A stretch of DNA of 64,000 nucleotides, taken from contig CAKUVR010000006.1 in NCBI GenBank assembly GCA_934698975.1, positions 1 through 64,000 on the forward strand, given 5' to 3'. Positions 34,874-43,563 of this stretch are shown here, in pieces. Source of the stretch: Cryptobacteroides sp934698975. Its GTDB lineage: Bacteria > Bacteroidota > Bacteroidia > Bacteroidales > UBA932. Numbering within the stretch: the first letter of the stretch is position 1; every line of letters starts with the position of its first letter. The position numbers and the translations under genes were made by a program. The notes below the pieces were generated by a model, which worked only from the letters and a program-made list of their open reading frames with translations, was not told the origin of the DNA and made no database searches.

Positions 34874-35083
34874 TGTCACGCACGAAAGACCACAGTAGAA
34901 CATTTCGAGAGTCCAACGGCTCTATTTACGCACGGCGGTCATCACGCAACGACTCCGTGAGTAAGAACGCAGCATTTACGCACAGTGGCTGCCATGCGGT
35001 GACTTTGTGCGTCCAACGGTTCTATTTACGCACAACAGTCACCACGAAACGGCCTCGTGCTTCAGAAAGTACAATTAACGCAC
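34874..35083. repeat. Degenerate tandem array with an exact 50-base period
   Basis: The core ATTTACGCAC starts at 34924, 34974 and 35024; ATTAACGCAC at 35074 and TGTCACGCAC at 34874 extend the series, all exactly 50 bases apart. Between cores, units share CACG-AAACG-CCTCGTG-like dyads, and GTCCAACGGYTCT ends two units 100 bases apart. 50 is not a multiple of three and no good frame crosses it, so it is non-coding. It fills the gap between xth and the ATPase gene. Confidence 0.85.
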
Positions 35084-35087
35084 GGTG

Positions 35088-35840
35088 TTAGAGATCGAGG
35101 TCGAGCTCGACGGGGCAGTGGTCGGAGCCGAGGATTTCGGAATGGATTTCGGTGGAGGTGATCCGATCCTTAAGGGAATCGGAGACGAGGAAGTAGTCGA
35201 GGCGCCATCCAACGTTCTTCTCGCGGGCGTGGAAGCGGTAGGACCACCAGGAATATTTCACCTCGTCCGGGTGCTGGAACCGCCATGAGTCCGTGAAGCC
35301 GGAGTCGAGCAGGGTCGAGAACTTGCCGCGCTCCTCGTCGGTGAAGCCGGCGTTGCGACGGTTCGTGTCCGGATTCTTGATGTCTATCTCATTGTGAGCC
35401 ACGTTCATGTCACCGCAGACCACGACTCCCTTGCGGACTGCGAGGCCGGAAAGATATTCCCGGAAATCATCCTCCCAACGCATCCTGTAGTCCAGTCTCC
35501 GGAGCCCGTCCTGCGAGTTCGGGACATAGACGCAGACGAGGTAGAACTGAGGCATCTCCAGAGTGATGACGCGTCCCTCGTGGTCATGTTCCTCGATGCC
35601 GATTCCGTACGTCACCGACAGAGGGGTGTGTCTTGAATATATCGCAGTGCCTGAGTAGCCTTTCTTCTCGGCCGAGTTCCAGTATGAGGTGTAGCCAAGG
35701 AATTCAAGGTCTAACTGTCCCGGCTGCATCTTGGTCTCCTGAAGACAGAAAAAGTCAGCGTCCAACTTTGCGAACACCTCGTCAAAGCCTTTCCCGGCGC
35801 AGGCCCGAAGGCCGTTCACGTTCCAACTTATGAATTTCAT
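35088..35840 (-). CDS. xth: Exodeoxyribonuclease III
   Basis: A 250-residue cytoplasmic EEP-fold enzyme, normal length, no signal peptide. Motifs: MKFISWNVNGLRA (Asn site), FFCLQETKMQ (catalytic Glu), VVCGDMNVAHNEIDIKNP (Asp/Asn), GWRLDYFLVS and LGSDHCPVELDL (terminal Asp-His). It acts as AP endonuclease and 3' exonuclease in base-excision repair. Starts 26 bases after the GH92 gene on the same strand. Confidence 0.95.
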   Translation of the reverse strand: MKFISWNVNGLRACAGKGFDEVFAKLDADFFCLQETKMQPGQLDLEFLGYTSYWNSAEKKGYSGTAIYSRHTPLSVTYGIGIEEHDHEGRVITLEMPQFYLVCVYVPNSQDGLRRLDYRMRWEDDFREYLSGLAVRKGVVVCGDMNVAHNEIDIKNPDTNRRNAGFTDEERGKFSTLLDSGFTDSWRFQHPDEVKYSWWSYRFHAREKNVGWRLDYFLVSDSLKDRITSTEIHSEILGSDHCPVELDLDL

Positions 35841-35866
35841 ATCACTTCAAAATCTAGAATGTCAAA

Positions 35867-38104
35867 CTAATGCCTAGACGGCAGTCTGAAACAGCCCTTG
35901 ACCGGCTTGCTGGACATCACGAAATGGAGTTTCGCTCCGTCCTTGATTTCCGAATAGCGGATGACAGGAGAATCGAGGCGCTTGCCGTTCAGGCAGGCGG
36001 CCTTTACATAGACTGCGTCCTTGCTCCAACCATCGGTTGTCATCTCCAGCGTACCGCCATCAGATAGCTTGACTTTCAGCCCTTTGACGCACGGAGAGCC
36101 GATGTAATATTCATCAGACCCTGGGCAGAAAGGATAGAATCCAAGGCAATTGAATATGTACCAGGCGGACATCTGGCCGCAGTCGTCGTTGCCGCTCAGC
36201 GAGCCCGGCTCGTTGCCGTAGAAGTTGTCGGCCACGTAACGCACCCATTTCTGGCACTTCCACGGTTGGCCGAACCAGTCGTACAAATAGGTGACGTGGT
36301 GGCAAGGCTCGTTGCCGTGCCAGTAGCCTCCGATGCGGCCCCAGATGTCGTGAGCTCCAGGAATATCCTCGGGCAGTTCTATGGTGAAGAGGCTGTCCAG
36401 ACGGTTCAGCAGCAGATCCCGGCCCGCCCTCTCGACATAGCCTCCGAAATCGTGCGGCACCGTCCACGTGTACTGCATCGTGAATCCTTCAGTGATGTCA
36501 CCCCAGCCGTGGACAGAGTTCGGCCCCTGATAGGCGATCGGGGCGAACGGTGTGCGCCAGTTTCCCTTGGAATCCTTTCCGCGCATGTAACCAGTCTTAG
36601 GATCGATGAGATTCCGGTAGTTCATCGAGCGGTTCAGGAAGAACTCGTAGTCCTCATGATGGCCTAACAACTTGGCCGCCTGGGCTATGCACCAATCGTC
36701 GTAGGCATATTCAAGAGTCTTTGAGACAGATTCCTTTTCCTTGTCGAAAGGGACGTAGCCGAGGGTGGTATATTCAGGGATGCAGTCGTAGTGAGGGTTC
36801 GTGGCGGTGGTTTTCATCGCTTGGAACGCGCGCTCGTAGTCGAAGCCTTGAACGCCCTTGAGCATCATGTCGGCCAGCACCGAGCAGGCGTGGTAGCCGA
36901 TCATGCACCAGGTCTCGCCGCCGTAGAACGACCAGATCGGAAGCATCTTCTCAGCGCTTTTGTCGAAATGTGCGAGCATCGAGTTGGCGATGTAGGCCTG
37001 AAGCGGCTTGTTGACGAGGTTGAGGAGCGGGTGGAAGGCTCTGTAAGTGTCCCAAAGCGAGAATGTTGTGACGTTTGTGAAGCCATCGGCCTTACCGATT
37101 GTCCCGTCGTGCTCGCGGAAGCGTCCATCAGCGTCCTCGAAGAGGAACGGATGCAGGGCGGTACGGTAAACGCTTGTGTAAAAAGTCTCCCTCAGGGCCT
37201 TGTCATCGGAGTCCAACTCATACTTGCCGAGTTCCTTTTCCCAAAGATCCTCCGCCTCGGCTCTAACAGCGGCGAAATCCTTGCCATCCAATTCTTTAAG
37301 GTTATTCAACGCACCGTCAGTTCCGACAGCTGACACAGCGACATTCACGAATATGCTCTCGTCGGCCCCGGTCTTGAACCTTGCGACAGCCTTCAGCTTC
37401 TGTCCCCAAGCCTCAAGCGAGCTGCGGAAACGCTTGGTGTTGTAGATGACCGGCTGCCCGTCCTGGAATATGTTGAACTCTTCAACCGGTCTTGAGAATC
37501 TGGCCACAAAATAGACGTAACGTCCCGGATTCCATCCGTTCACGATCTTGCTTCCTATGATCGTGCGCTCGTCTAGAAGGCGGACGGTGGACCAAAGGCA
37601 GTCCCATTTGAGGGTGTGGTCGAGGTCGATCATCACGAACGAACTGTCCGATTGCGGGAATGTGAACTTGAATATTCCGCTTCTTTGGGCAGCGGTCATC
37701 TCGGCCTTGACTCCGTAGTCTTTAAGTATGACTCCGTAGTAGCCCGGCTTGCCCCATTCCTGAGAGTGGTCGTACTTTGACGGGTCCATCCTTGATCCGG
37801 TTCCCGGCAGGAAAAGGAAGTCTCCCATGTCCGGGATTCCCGTCCCGCTTAAGTGCGTGAGGCTGAAGCCCTGAATGAATGGCTTGGAGTACTTGTACCC
37901 TGCGGCGCAGTCGTAGTCCTTGTCGTCACAGTCAGGGCTGATCTGGATCCCACCGAAAGGCACCTGCGGTCCAGGATACACGTTCCCGAACCCGTCTGTG
38001 CCCACGAAGACGTTCACGTCATCGATCAGCCTATCTCCGGCAGCCACCAATCCCGAAAACCCGCACAGCACCGACATGCTCAGAAATATTCTCCGAATAT
38101 TCAT
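35867..38104 (-). CDS. GH92-family alpha-mannosidase
   Basis: An exported enzyme of 745 residues counted from ATG 38104 (MNIRRIFLSMSVLCGFSGLVAAG signal peptide); the frame upstream of it has no signal character. GH92 landmarks are present: VNVFVGTDGFGNVYPGP near the N-terminus, SLTHLSGTGIPDMGDF, and the C-terminal (alpha/alpha)6 barrel with GNDDCGQMSAWY and FYPFCPGSDEYYIGSP. GH92 enzymes are calcium-dependent exo-alpha-mannosidases acting on N-glycans or yeast mannan. With GH3, GH31 and SusCD it makes a glycan-degrading locus. Confidence 0.92.
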   Translation of the reverse strand: MNIRRIFLSMSVLCGFSGLVAAGDRLIDDVNVFVGTDGFGNVYPGPQVPFGGIQISPDCDDKDYDCAAGYKYSKPFIQGFSLTHLSGTGIPDMGDFLFLPGTGSRMDPSKYDHSQEWGKPGYYGVILKDYGVKAEMTAAQRSGIFKFTFPQSDSSFVMIDLDHTLKWDCLWSTVRLLDERTIIGSKIVNGWNPGRYVYFVARFSRPVEEFNIFQDGQPVIYNTKRFRSSLEAWGQKLKAVARFKTGADESIFVNVAVSAVGTDGALNNLKELDGKDFAAVRAEAEDLWEKELGKYELDSDDKALRETFYTSVYRTALHPFLFEDADGRFREHDGTIGKADGFTNVTTFSLWDTYRAFHPLLNLVNKPLQAYIANSMLAHFDKSAEKMLPIWSFYGGETWCMIGYHACSVLADMMLKGVQGFDYERAFQAMKTTATNPHYDCIPEYTTLGYVPFDKEKESVSKTLEYAYDDWCIAQAAKLLGHHEDYEFFLNRSMNYRNLIDPKTGYMRGKDSKGNWRTPFAPIAYQGPNSVHGWGDITEGFTMQYTWTVPHDFGGYVERAGRDLLLNRLDSLFTIELPEDIPGAHDIWGRIGGYWHGNEPCHHVTYLYDWFGQPWKCQKWVRYVADNFYGNEPGSLSGNDDCGQMSAWYIFNCLGFYPFCPGSDEYYIGSPCVKGLKVKLSDGGTLEMTTDGWSKDAVYVKAACLNGKRLDSPVIRYSEIKDGAKLHFVMSSKPVKGCFRLPSRH

Positions 38105-38382
38105 GATAATGATCATTCCATTTCTCTTGTAAATGTACCGATTATTTCTGTAAATCATAACAATTTGTCATTGAATGTGTTCGAAAATCCTGCCGGTCGT
38201 ATTTGGAGGGCATGATTTTGCAACTCCTTGATGTTCAAAGTATAACATTATACACCCTGACTGATGAATCTACGGTTGCCGCACTTGTCTGAACGTTGTG
38301 TTTTCCGACCACTCATGATTTGGTACTCATTGAGAATGGTTGACATTTCAGAGGTCGTCGGTATCGAAGGAGGTAAGTAGAA

Positions 38383-40650
38383 TCACTTGACTTTCAGCGG
38401 CAGGGGAGTGAGGTCAGAGTCTGCGGAGGAGGAACCGAGGAGAATTGTGAAGTCTCCCGGCTCGACGGTCCACTTCTCGGAGGCGCCCCAGCACTGGAGC
38501 ATCTCAGGGGTGATGTCGAACTCGACCTTTGTGCTTTCGCCATTCTTCAGACTGATGCGGCGGAATGCCTTCAGTTCCTTGACCGGACGGGTCACGGAAC
38601 CATATTCATCACGGATATAGAGCTGAACCACCTCGTCTCCGTCGTAAGGGCCGTTGTTGGTGATGGTCACGCTGGCTTTCAGAGACTCGGTAGCATCTAT
38701 CTCTGAGGCTGAGAGCGAAGCGTCTGAATATTCAAACGTGCTGTAGCTCAGTCCATAACCGAATGGCCAGAGGGCACCGGTCTCGTTGGTCGCAAACAGA
38801 CGGGAGTACTGTGAATGCTTGTAGTTGTAGACGGTCTGGATCTGGCCCACATTGCGTGGTACGGTCACAGGCAGCTTGCCGGAAGGGTTCACCTTGCCGG
38901 TCAGCACCTCGGCGATCGCCTGACCGCCCATCTGCCCAGGCTCCCAAACGTTAAGGATTGCGTTGGCATTGTCCTTAGCCCAACCGATGCTGAGTGCCCT
39001 GCCGCTCATCAGAACGACGACAGTAGGCTTCCCGGAAGCCACAACGGCCTCCAGAAGCTGTTGTTGCATGCCCGGAAGGCTGAGGTCGTCCCTGTCACAG
39101 TTCTCGCCGCAGGTACGGCCGAACGCTGAATATCTCTGCGAGTTCTCTCCGACAACAACGATGTTCACATCGGCGGCGGAGGCCTTGAACCTGGCCATCT
39201 GGATTCCCTTGGTATTGACGTTGGAAATCTTGCCCCCGAAGCATAAAGTGTCAATCGAAACGTTCGGCATCACGGCCTTGAGTCCGTCCAGAACGGTGAT
39301 GACATCCTCGTCTTTCTGCGGAACGGCCCAGTCTCCGAGGATGGTCTGGCTGTCCGCGTTAGGTCCGACAACGAAGACTCTTCGAGGAGTTTTAATCGGA
39401 AGGGTTCCGTCATTCTTTAACAGCACAAGTCCCAGACGGGCGGCCTCAAGGGCGGTCTGTCGATGTTCTTTGGCACCTGTCAGAACTTCTGGAATCTCAG
39501 GAATCGGTTTCTCGAAAAGTCCAAGGGCGAACTTCACGGCCAGAATCTTCCCGGCTGCCTGATCGATTCTGGATTGCGGAATCCTGCCGGATTTCACGGC
39601 AGAGACCACCGCCTCGAAATATTTGTCTCCCTGCATGTGCATGTCGATCCCCGACTCGACGGAGACCACGAACGCCTCAGTCGAATCCGGAACCCAGTGG
39701 TGCATCGAATGAAGCCTCTCGATGTCCATCCAGTCGCTGACCACAAACCCGTCGAATCCAAGTTCGTCTCGGAGCAAGTCATTGAGCAGCCATTTGTTGC
39801 CGTGACACGGAATCCCGTTGATTTCGTTGTGCGCCGCCATCACCGTGCCGACCTTGGCGTCCTTGATCGCAGCGACAAAAGGAGGCAGATAAAGTTCACG
39901 CAACTTGCGCTCGGAGATGTCCATCGGAGCCGCGTTCAATCCTCCGAACGGCTCGCCACCGGCAATCAAGTGCTTCGCGCATGCCACGACATGATTCCCT
40001 GAATATTTCCCGTCACGTCCCTGAAATCCCCAGATGGCATATTTCCCCATCTCGGAAGTCAGCAGGGCATCCTCACCGAAAGTCTCGCCCATGCGTCCCC
40101 AACGGGCATCGCGAGCAATGTCAAGGTTAGGTCCGAAAGTCCAGAATACCCCTCTCTGGCGCATCTCAAGGGCTGTTTCCTCTCCGATTCTCTCCATAAA
40201 CTCCGGATTGAAGGTGGAGGCCATGTTGATGTTAGTAGGATAGACCGTGCAGCCTTCAACCAAGGCGTTACCGTGAATAGCGTCGATTCCCAGCAGCAGC
40301 GGAATCCCCAGCCGGCTCTCCTGCGCCATCTTCTGAAGCGCCACCGCCTCGTCGGAAGTCATCACGTGCAGAAACGCCCCGACCTCACCCTTGCGGACCT
40401 TGTCCGACAGATCCTTGTTTCCCAGATTCTCATCCGTCGCATCGATGTTCTTACGGGAAGATCCCTTTCCCGGTTCAACATAGCACGGTGCCACATACTG
40501 ACACATCTGCCCAACCTTTTCCTCAAGGGTCATCTCCTTCAGAATTAACAGAGCCCTTTCCTCCGCAGGCAACGAAGCGTCCCGCCAATCCTTTCTGGCG
40601 CACGACACCATCGCCGCCGCGAGACCTAATATTATCGCAATTCTTTTCAT
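38383..40650 (-). CDS. GH3-family beta-glycosidase, lipoprotein
   Basis: A protein of 755 residues counted from ATG 40650 (MKRIAIILGLAAAMVSC, lipobox Cys 17). The longer frame upstream is only translated REP repeats and is rejected. The (alpha/beta)8 domain has GPNLDIARDARWGRMGETFG and the catalytic nucleophile in GFVVSDWMDIERLH; the second domain has VVVGENSQRYSAFGRTCGEN, and a C-terminal fibronectin-III-like domain ends the protein. Typical activity: beta-glucosidase or beta-xylosidase in the periplasm. The 278-base stretch 38105-38382 downstream of it holds the GH92 leader and one very decayed REP copy near 38273. Confidence 0.93.
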   Translation of the reverse strand: MKRIAIILGLAAAMVSCARKDWRDASLPAEERALLILKEMTLEEKVGQMCQYVAPCYVEPGKGSSRKNIDATDENLGNKDLSDKVRKGEVGAFLHVMTSDEAVALQKMAQESRLGIPLLLGIDAIHGNALVEGCTVYPTNINMASTFNPEFMERIGEETALEMRQRGVFWTFGPNLDIARDARWGRMGETFGEDALLTSEMGKYAIWGFQGRDGKYSGNHVVACAKHLIAGGEPFGGLNAAPMDISERKLRELYLPPFVAAIKDAKVGTVMAAHNEINGIPCHGNKWLLNDLLRDELGFDGFVVSDWMDIERLHSMHHWVPDSTEAFVVSVESGIDMHMQGDKYFEAVVSAVKSGRIPQSRIDQAAGKILAVKFALGLFEKPIPEIPEVLTGAKEHRQTALEAARLGLVLLKNDGTLPIKTPRRVFVVGPNADSQTILGDWAVPQKDEDVITVLDGLKAVMPNVSIDTLCFGGKISNVNTKGIQMARFKASAADVNIVVVGENSQRYSAFGRTCGENCDRDDLSLPGMQQQLLEAVVASGKPTVVVLMSGRALSIGWAKDNANAILNVWEPGQMGGQAIAEVLTGKVNPSGKLPVTVPRNVGQIQTVYNYKHSQYSRLFATNETGALWPFGYGLSYSTFEYSDASLSASEIDATESLKASVTITNNGPYDGDEVVQLYIRDEYGSVTRPVKELKAFRRISLKNGESTKVEFDITPEMLQCWGASEKWTVEPGDFTILLGSSSADSDLTPLPLKVK

Positions 40651-40680
40651 CTTCAAGTGTTTTTGTCGGTTATTTGATGC

Positions 40681-40918
40681 TTCGGCGCTTCGATGCTTCG
40701 ACAAGCTCAGCAACCGCAAGCTCAGCGACCGTAGTAAATATTTCGTAATTATTGTCTTATGGTCACTTCGATGCTTCGACAAGCTCAGCAACCACAAACT
40801 CAGCGACCGCAGACGGGTGTCTGACTTTTTGTTTTGTTTTTAGGTCACTTCTGCAAGCTCTGTGACCGATGTATTATGGTCGCTGAGCCTGTCGAAGGGT
40901 CAAAGTATAGAAGCGACC
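40681..40918. repeat. Large cluster of REP-like elements
   Basis: At least four full or partial copies: about 40681-40731, 40761-40809, 40843-40867 and 40879-40897, with loose half copies (GCAACCGCAAGCTCAGCGACC). Both orientations occur. This is the densest cluster in the window, in the 435-base gap between the GH3 and GH31 genes, upstream of GH3. Confidence 0.85.
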
Positions 40919-40991
40919 AGTTGTGTGTGTTACCTAAAATTATATTTCCCGAAGCGACTCTATCATATTCATTAATAGTTCTCCCCTTTTT

Positions 40992-41073
40992 GCGGCGAGG
41001 CGCTTCCCCCGAGGGACCATTCACCCGGACAGGGCGCGAAGCGCAGGTCCCTCGGAGGCATGCGCCTCGCCGC
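40992..41073. other. Long GC-rich inverted repeat
   Basis: Outer arms GCGGCGAGGCGC and GCGCCTCGCCGC are perfect complements; inner arms GAGGGACC and GGTCCCTC also pair, with a loop of about 27 bases. It lies 12 bases after the GH31 stop. On the minus strand it is followed by AAAAAGGGG rather than a T run, so it may be an RNA processing or stability structure or a mobile palindrome rather than an ordinary terminator. Confidence 0.75.
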
Positions 41074-41085
41074 TAAACCTAACTT

Positions 41086-43467
41086 TTATCTAACAGTGAC
41101 AACAACCTTCTCCGCCACGCCAACCTTGCCAGCGGAAAGGCAAACCATACCGTCCTCGTAAGTCCAATCCTCAACCGCAGCTCCATTAATCGAAACCGAG
41201 CCCGGACGCGAATCCCTTTGGATGCGTAATGAATATTCCCGCTCAGAAGGCATCCCCTTGAACGACCCCTGAACCGGATTCACAACCACCTCGACACCAC
41301 CGTCCTTCTCGTGCGACTCGAACCGAGTCGAAGCAATCCCCCCGTTCTCATATTCATAAGTCTCCCCGTCATCGTCGAACATCGTGTACTCGCTGTCCCC
41401 GTGAGGATAGACCTTCAGGATGACACGGTCGAACGGACGCGCTCCAAGATATTCAACATCAGGCTGCGTCGGAATGATCGCCCCCTCGCGGATGAAAAGC
41501 AGCCCCGCGCGGTCGGAAGGATATTCACGGGTGAAAGTCTCCCCCTTGCTGACAACCTTCTCGCCGCTCCAAGCGTCCGTCCAAGTCCCCTTCGGCAGAT
41601 AAATCTCGTTTGTGAATATCCCCACGCAGAAATTGTCGCCGAACATGTACTGATAAGTCATGTCATCACAGTTGCGGTCCTCCGGGAAACAAAGCGGCAT
41701 CGAACGCACGATCGGCATACCGTTCTGCGCCGCCTCAAGAGCCATTGAGTAGATGTACGGGGCCAATGAATATCTAAACTTGACGTAAGAGCGGTAGATG
41801 TCCTGCTCTTCTTTCGCGTAGTAGAACGGATGCATCATCGAGAACCAGCTGTTGATCTGCACCCAAGGCAGGAAGAGACCGAAGTGGAGACTCTGCATCT
41901 CAAGTTCGCGCGGTACGCTCATCACGTCGCACGATGTGTTGAGGAATCCGCTCATTCCAAGGTTAAGCTGGTCGTACAGAGCGGTCTTGCCGCCACCGTT
42001 ATCCCCGGAAGTGGAAGCCGTCCAGTGCTGCGTGCCTGACCATCCGCCGCAGTAGTGGTGCCAGGTACGTTTCCCGTTGTATTTGCGGCCAAGCTCACGC
42101 ATCTGCTTAGGAAGCAGAACCTGGTTGAGGTTGTGCATCTCCTTGTCAGTGCGGCCGTTGTAATATTCCCAAGTCGTGTGGTTGTCGATAGTGCGGGCAG
42201 GATCCAGTTTGAATCCCTCCACGCCCTGATCCATAAAAGTAGTCAAGTGGTCCATCCAGTGCTCTTGACCGGAAAGCTTGCCGCCGGTGCGCTCGGCGAT
42301 GATGTCCTCCTCCTGGATGCTCAGGTCATATTCCTCGCAGAGCCAGAGACCGAGGTGGAAGCCCATCGAGCGGAGCTTGCCGATGAAAAGACGGTTGTGC
42401 ATCGTCTTAGGGTACTGGTTCTGCATCCAGTAAGGCTCCGGAGAGAAGCGGTCGTAGTTCCATTTCTTCTTGGTCGAGAAGTCGTAACGTTTCTCCATCC
42501 ACTGAGGCTCAAGCCAGAACACGTCGCAAGGCACGTCGAACTGACGGAAGAGCACCGCGTCGTTCAGGATGTCGAACTGCTCCTCGCGCATGTTCGGCCC
42601 GAAACAAAGTCCATAGGCCCATTTCGGCAGGACATAGGTACGGCCAGTGATGAGGGTATATTCATTTAGCACCGCAGGCATGTCCCCTCCCATCATCAGG
42701 TAGAAGTCCGCCTCATCGAAGGTGTTGATGATGTTGAACTTGGTCTTCTGACGGTTGCCTATGTCAAAGAAACTCTTGCGGGTCGAGTTGTTGTAAATTC
42801 CCCAACCGCGTGAGCTCATCATGAACGGCATCGGGATCTCTGTCTGCTGGTAGGTCGTCCACATCCTGAGGAACTCGCCCCTGTGCTGGATGTGGTCGCG
42901 GCTGGTGCTTCCGCCGCCGTAGAACCTCTCCCCGTTTTCCATGCTGAGGCTGAGGATGCTCACCGCATCGGCCGCCGGGATCTCGTGCTTATCGACCTCT
43001 CCGAACTTGCCGTTGTCGTCACCGATGATGCCGCCACCGTTGTCGGCGACCTTCAGATCGGCGTATTTCTCGTTGATGAAAGACCTCATCTCGCCGCAAA
43101 GTCCCTCTTTCTCAGGCAGGAATTTGATTTCTTTGATCACGTTTCCGCCCTTTGCGTCCTTCACTGTCATCACACCGCTCTTCTTGTTGATGGCCAATGA
43201 ATATTCCGGAGTCTTCAGCGTCCAGACCCCACCTTTGTCGGAAATACTGGTCTTCACCTCGCTCCAGTCGGTCTTGATGAGTTCGTAGCGTTCCATCAGA
43301 GACTCGGTGAACTCTTTCCTCGGGGAGACCTTGATCCTGAATATGCTCTCGGAACAAGCCTCCACGCTGACCGTAAGGCCATCATTGATCTTCACTTTGT
43401 GAGCCGGGTTCGCCTGGGCGAGAAGTGTCATCGCACAGCAGGCGACGGCAAGCAGAATTTTCTTCAT
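41086..43467 (-). CDS. GH31-family alpha-glycosidase
   Basis: An exported enzyme of 793 residues counted from ATG 43467 (MKKILLAVACCAMTLLAQA signal peptide). The N-terminal beta-sandwich is followed by the catalytic barrel with PKWAYGLCFGPNMREE, CDVFWLEPQWME, and the GH31 nucleophile region GVEGFKLDPARTID. C-terminal beta domains contain LFIREGAIIPTQP and FDDDGETYEYENG, as usual. GH31 covers alpha-glucosidase, alpha-xylosidase and related activities; which one cannot be told here. It has its own promoter-like TATATTTG, so it may be transcribed apart from susCD. Confidence 0.92.
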   Translation of the reverse strand: MKKILLAVACCAMTLLAQANPAHKVKINDGLTVSVEACSESIFRIKVSPRKEFTESLMERYELIKTDWSEVKTSISDKGGVWTLKTPEYSLAINKKSGVMTVKDAKGGNVIKEIKFLPEKEGLCGEMRSFINEKYADLKVADNGGGIIGDDNGKFGEVDKHEIPAADAVSILSLSMENGERFYGGGSTSRDHIQHRGEFLRMWTTYQQTEIPMPFMMSSRGWGIYNNSTRKSFFDIGNRQKTKFNIINTFDEADFYLMMGGDMPAVLNEYTLITGRTYVLPKWAYGLCFGPNMREEQFDILNDAVLFRQFDVPCDVFWLEPQWMEKRYDFSTKKKWNYDRFSPEPYWMQNQYPKTMHNRLFIGKLRSMGFHLGLWLCEEYDLSIQEEDIIAERTGGKLSGQEHWMDHLTTFMDQGVEGFKLDPARTIDNHTTWEYYNGRTDKEMHNLNQVLLPKQMRELGRKYNGKRTWHHYCGGWSGTQHWTASTSGDNGGGKTALYDQLNLGMSGFLNTSCDVMSVPRELEMQSLHFGLFLPWVQINSWFSMMHPFYYAKEEQDIYRSYVKFRYSLAPYIYSMALEAAQNGMPIVRSMPLCFPEDRNCDDMTYQYMFGDNFCVGIFTNEIYLPKGTWTDAWSGEKVVSKGETFTREYPSDRAGLLFIREGAIIPTQPDVEYLGARPFDRVILKVYPHGDSEYTMFDDDGETYEYENGGIASTRFESHEKDGGVEVVVNPVQGSFKGMPSEREYSLRIQRDSRPGSVSINGAAVEDWTYEDGMVCLSAGKVGVAEKVVVTVR

Positions 43468-43495
43468 TCGTCGTTGTGGTTTTAATATATTCAGA

Positions 43496-43503
43496 CAAAT
43501 ATA
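43496..43503 (-). promoter_or_regulatory. Candidate promoter -7 element for the GH31 gene
   Basis: Minus-strand TATATTTG, 29 bases before the ATG at 43467. No clear TTTG at the -33 position. Confidence 0.5.
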
Positions 43504-43563
43504 CAAGTTTTTTCGTTGGCCACGGGTTTTATTTTTGGCAGAATTACTTACACGACTACCGCT

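Noticed and set aside
34874..35091. 50-base periodic array as a CRISPR
   Set aside because: Only about 10 bases are well conserved per unit, the remaining 40 are partly related rather than unique spacers, and there are no cas genes.
36114..36467. Long alternative frames opposite or within the glycosidase and protease genes
   Set aside because: They are shadows of strongly supported genes, with biased residue content and no start context.
38273..38300. Very decayed REP-like element (GGTTGCCGCACTTGTCTGAA)
   Set aside because: Similar to the family core but with too many changes to call with confidence.
40651..40797. N-terminal extension of the GH3 gene
   Set aside because: The extra residues are translations of REP elements (LLSLSKHRS twice); a proper lipoprotein signal starts at ATG 40650.
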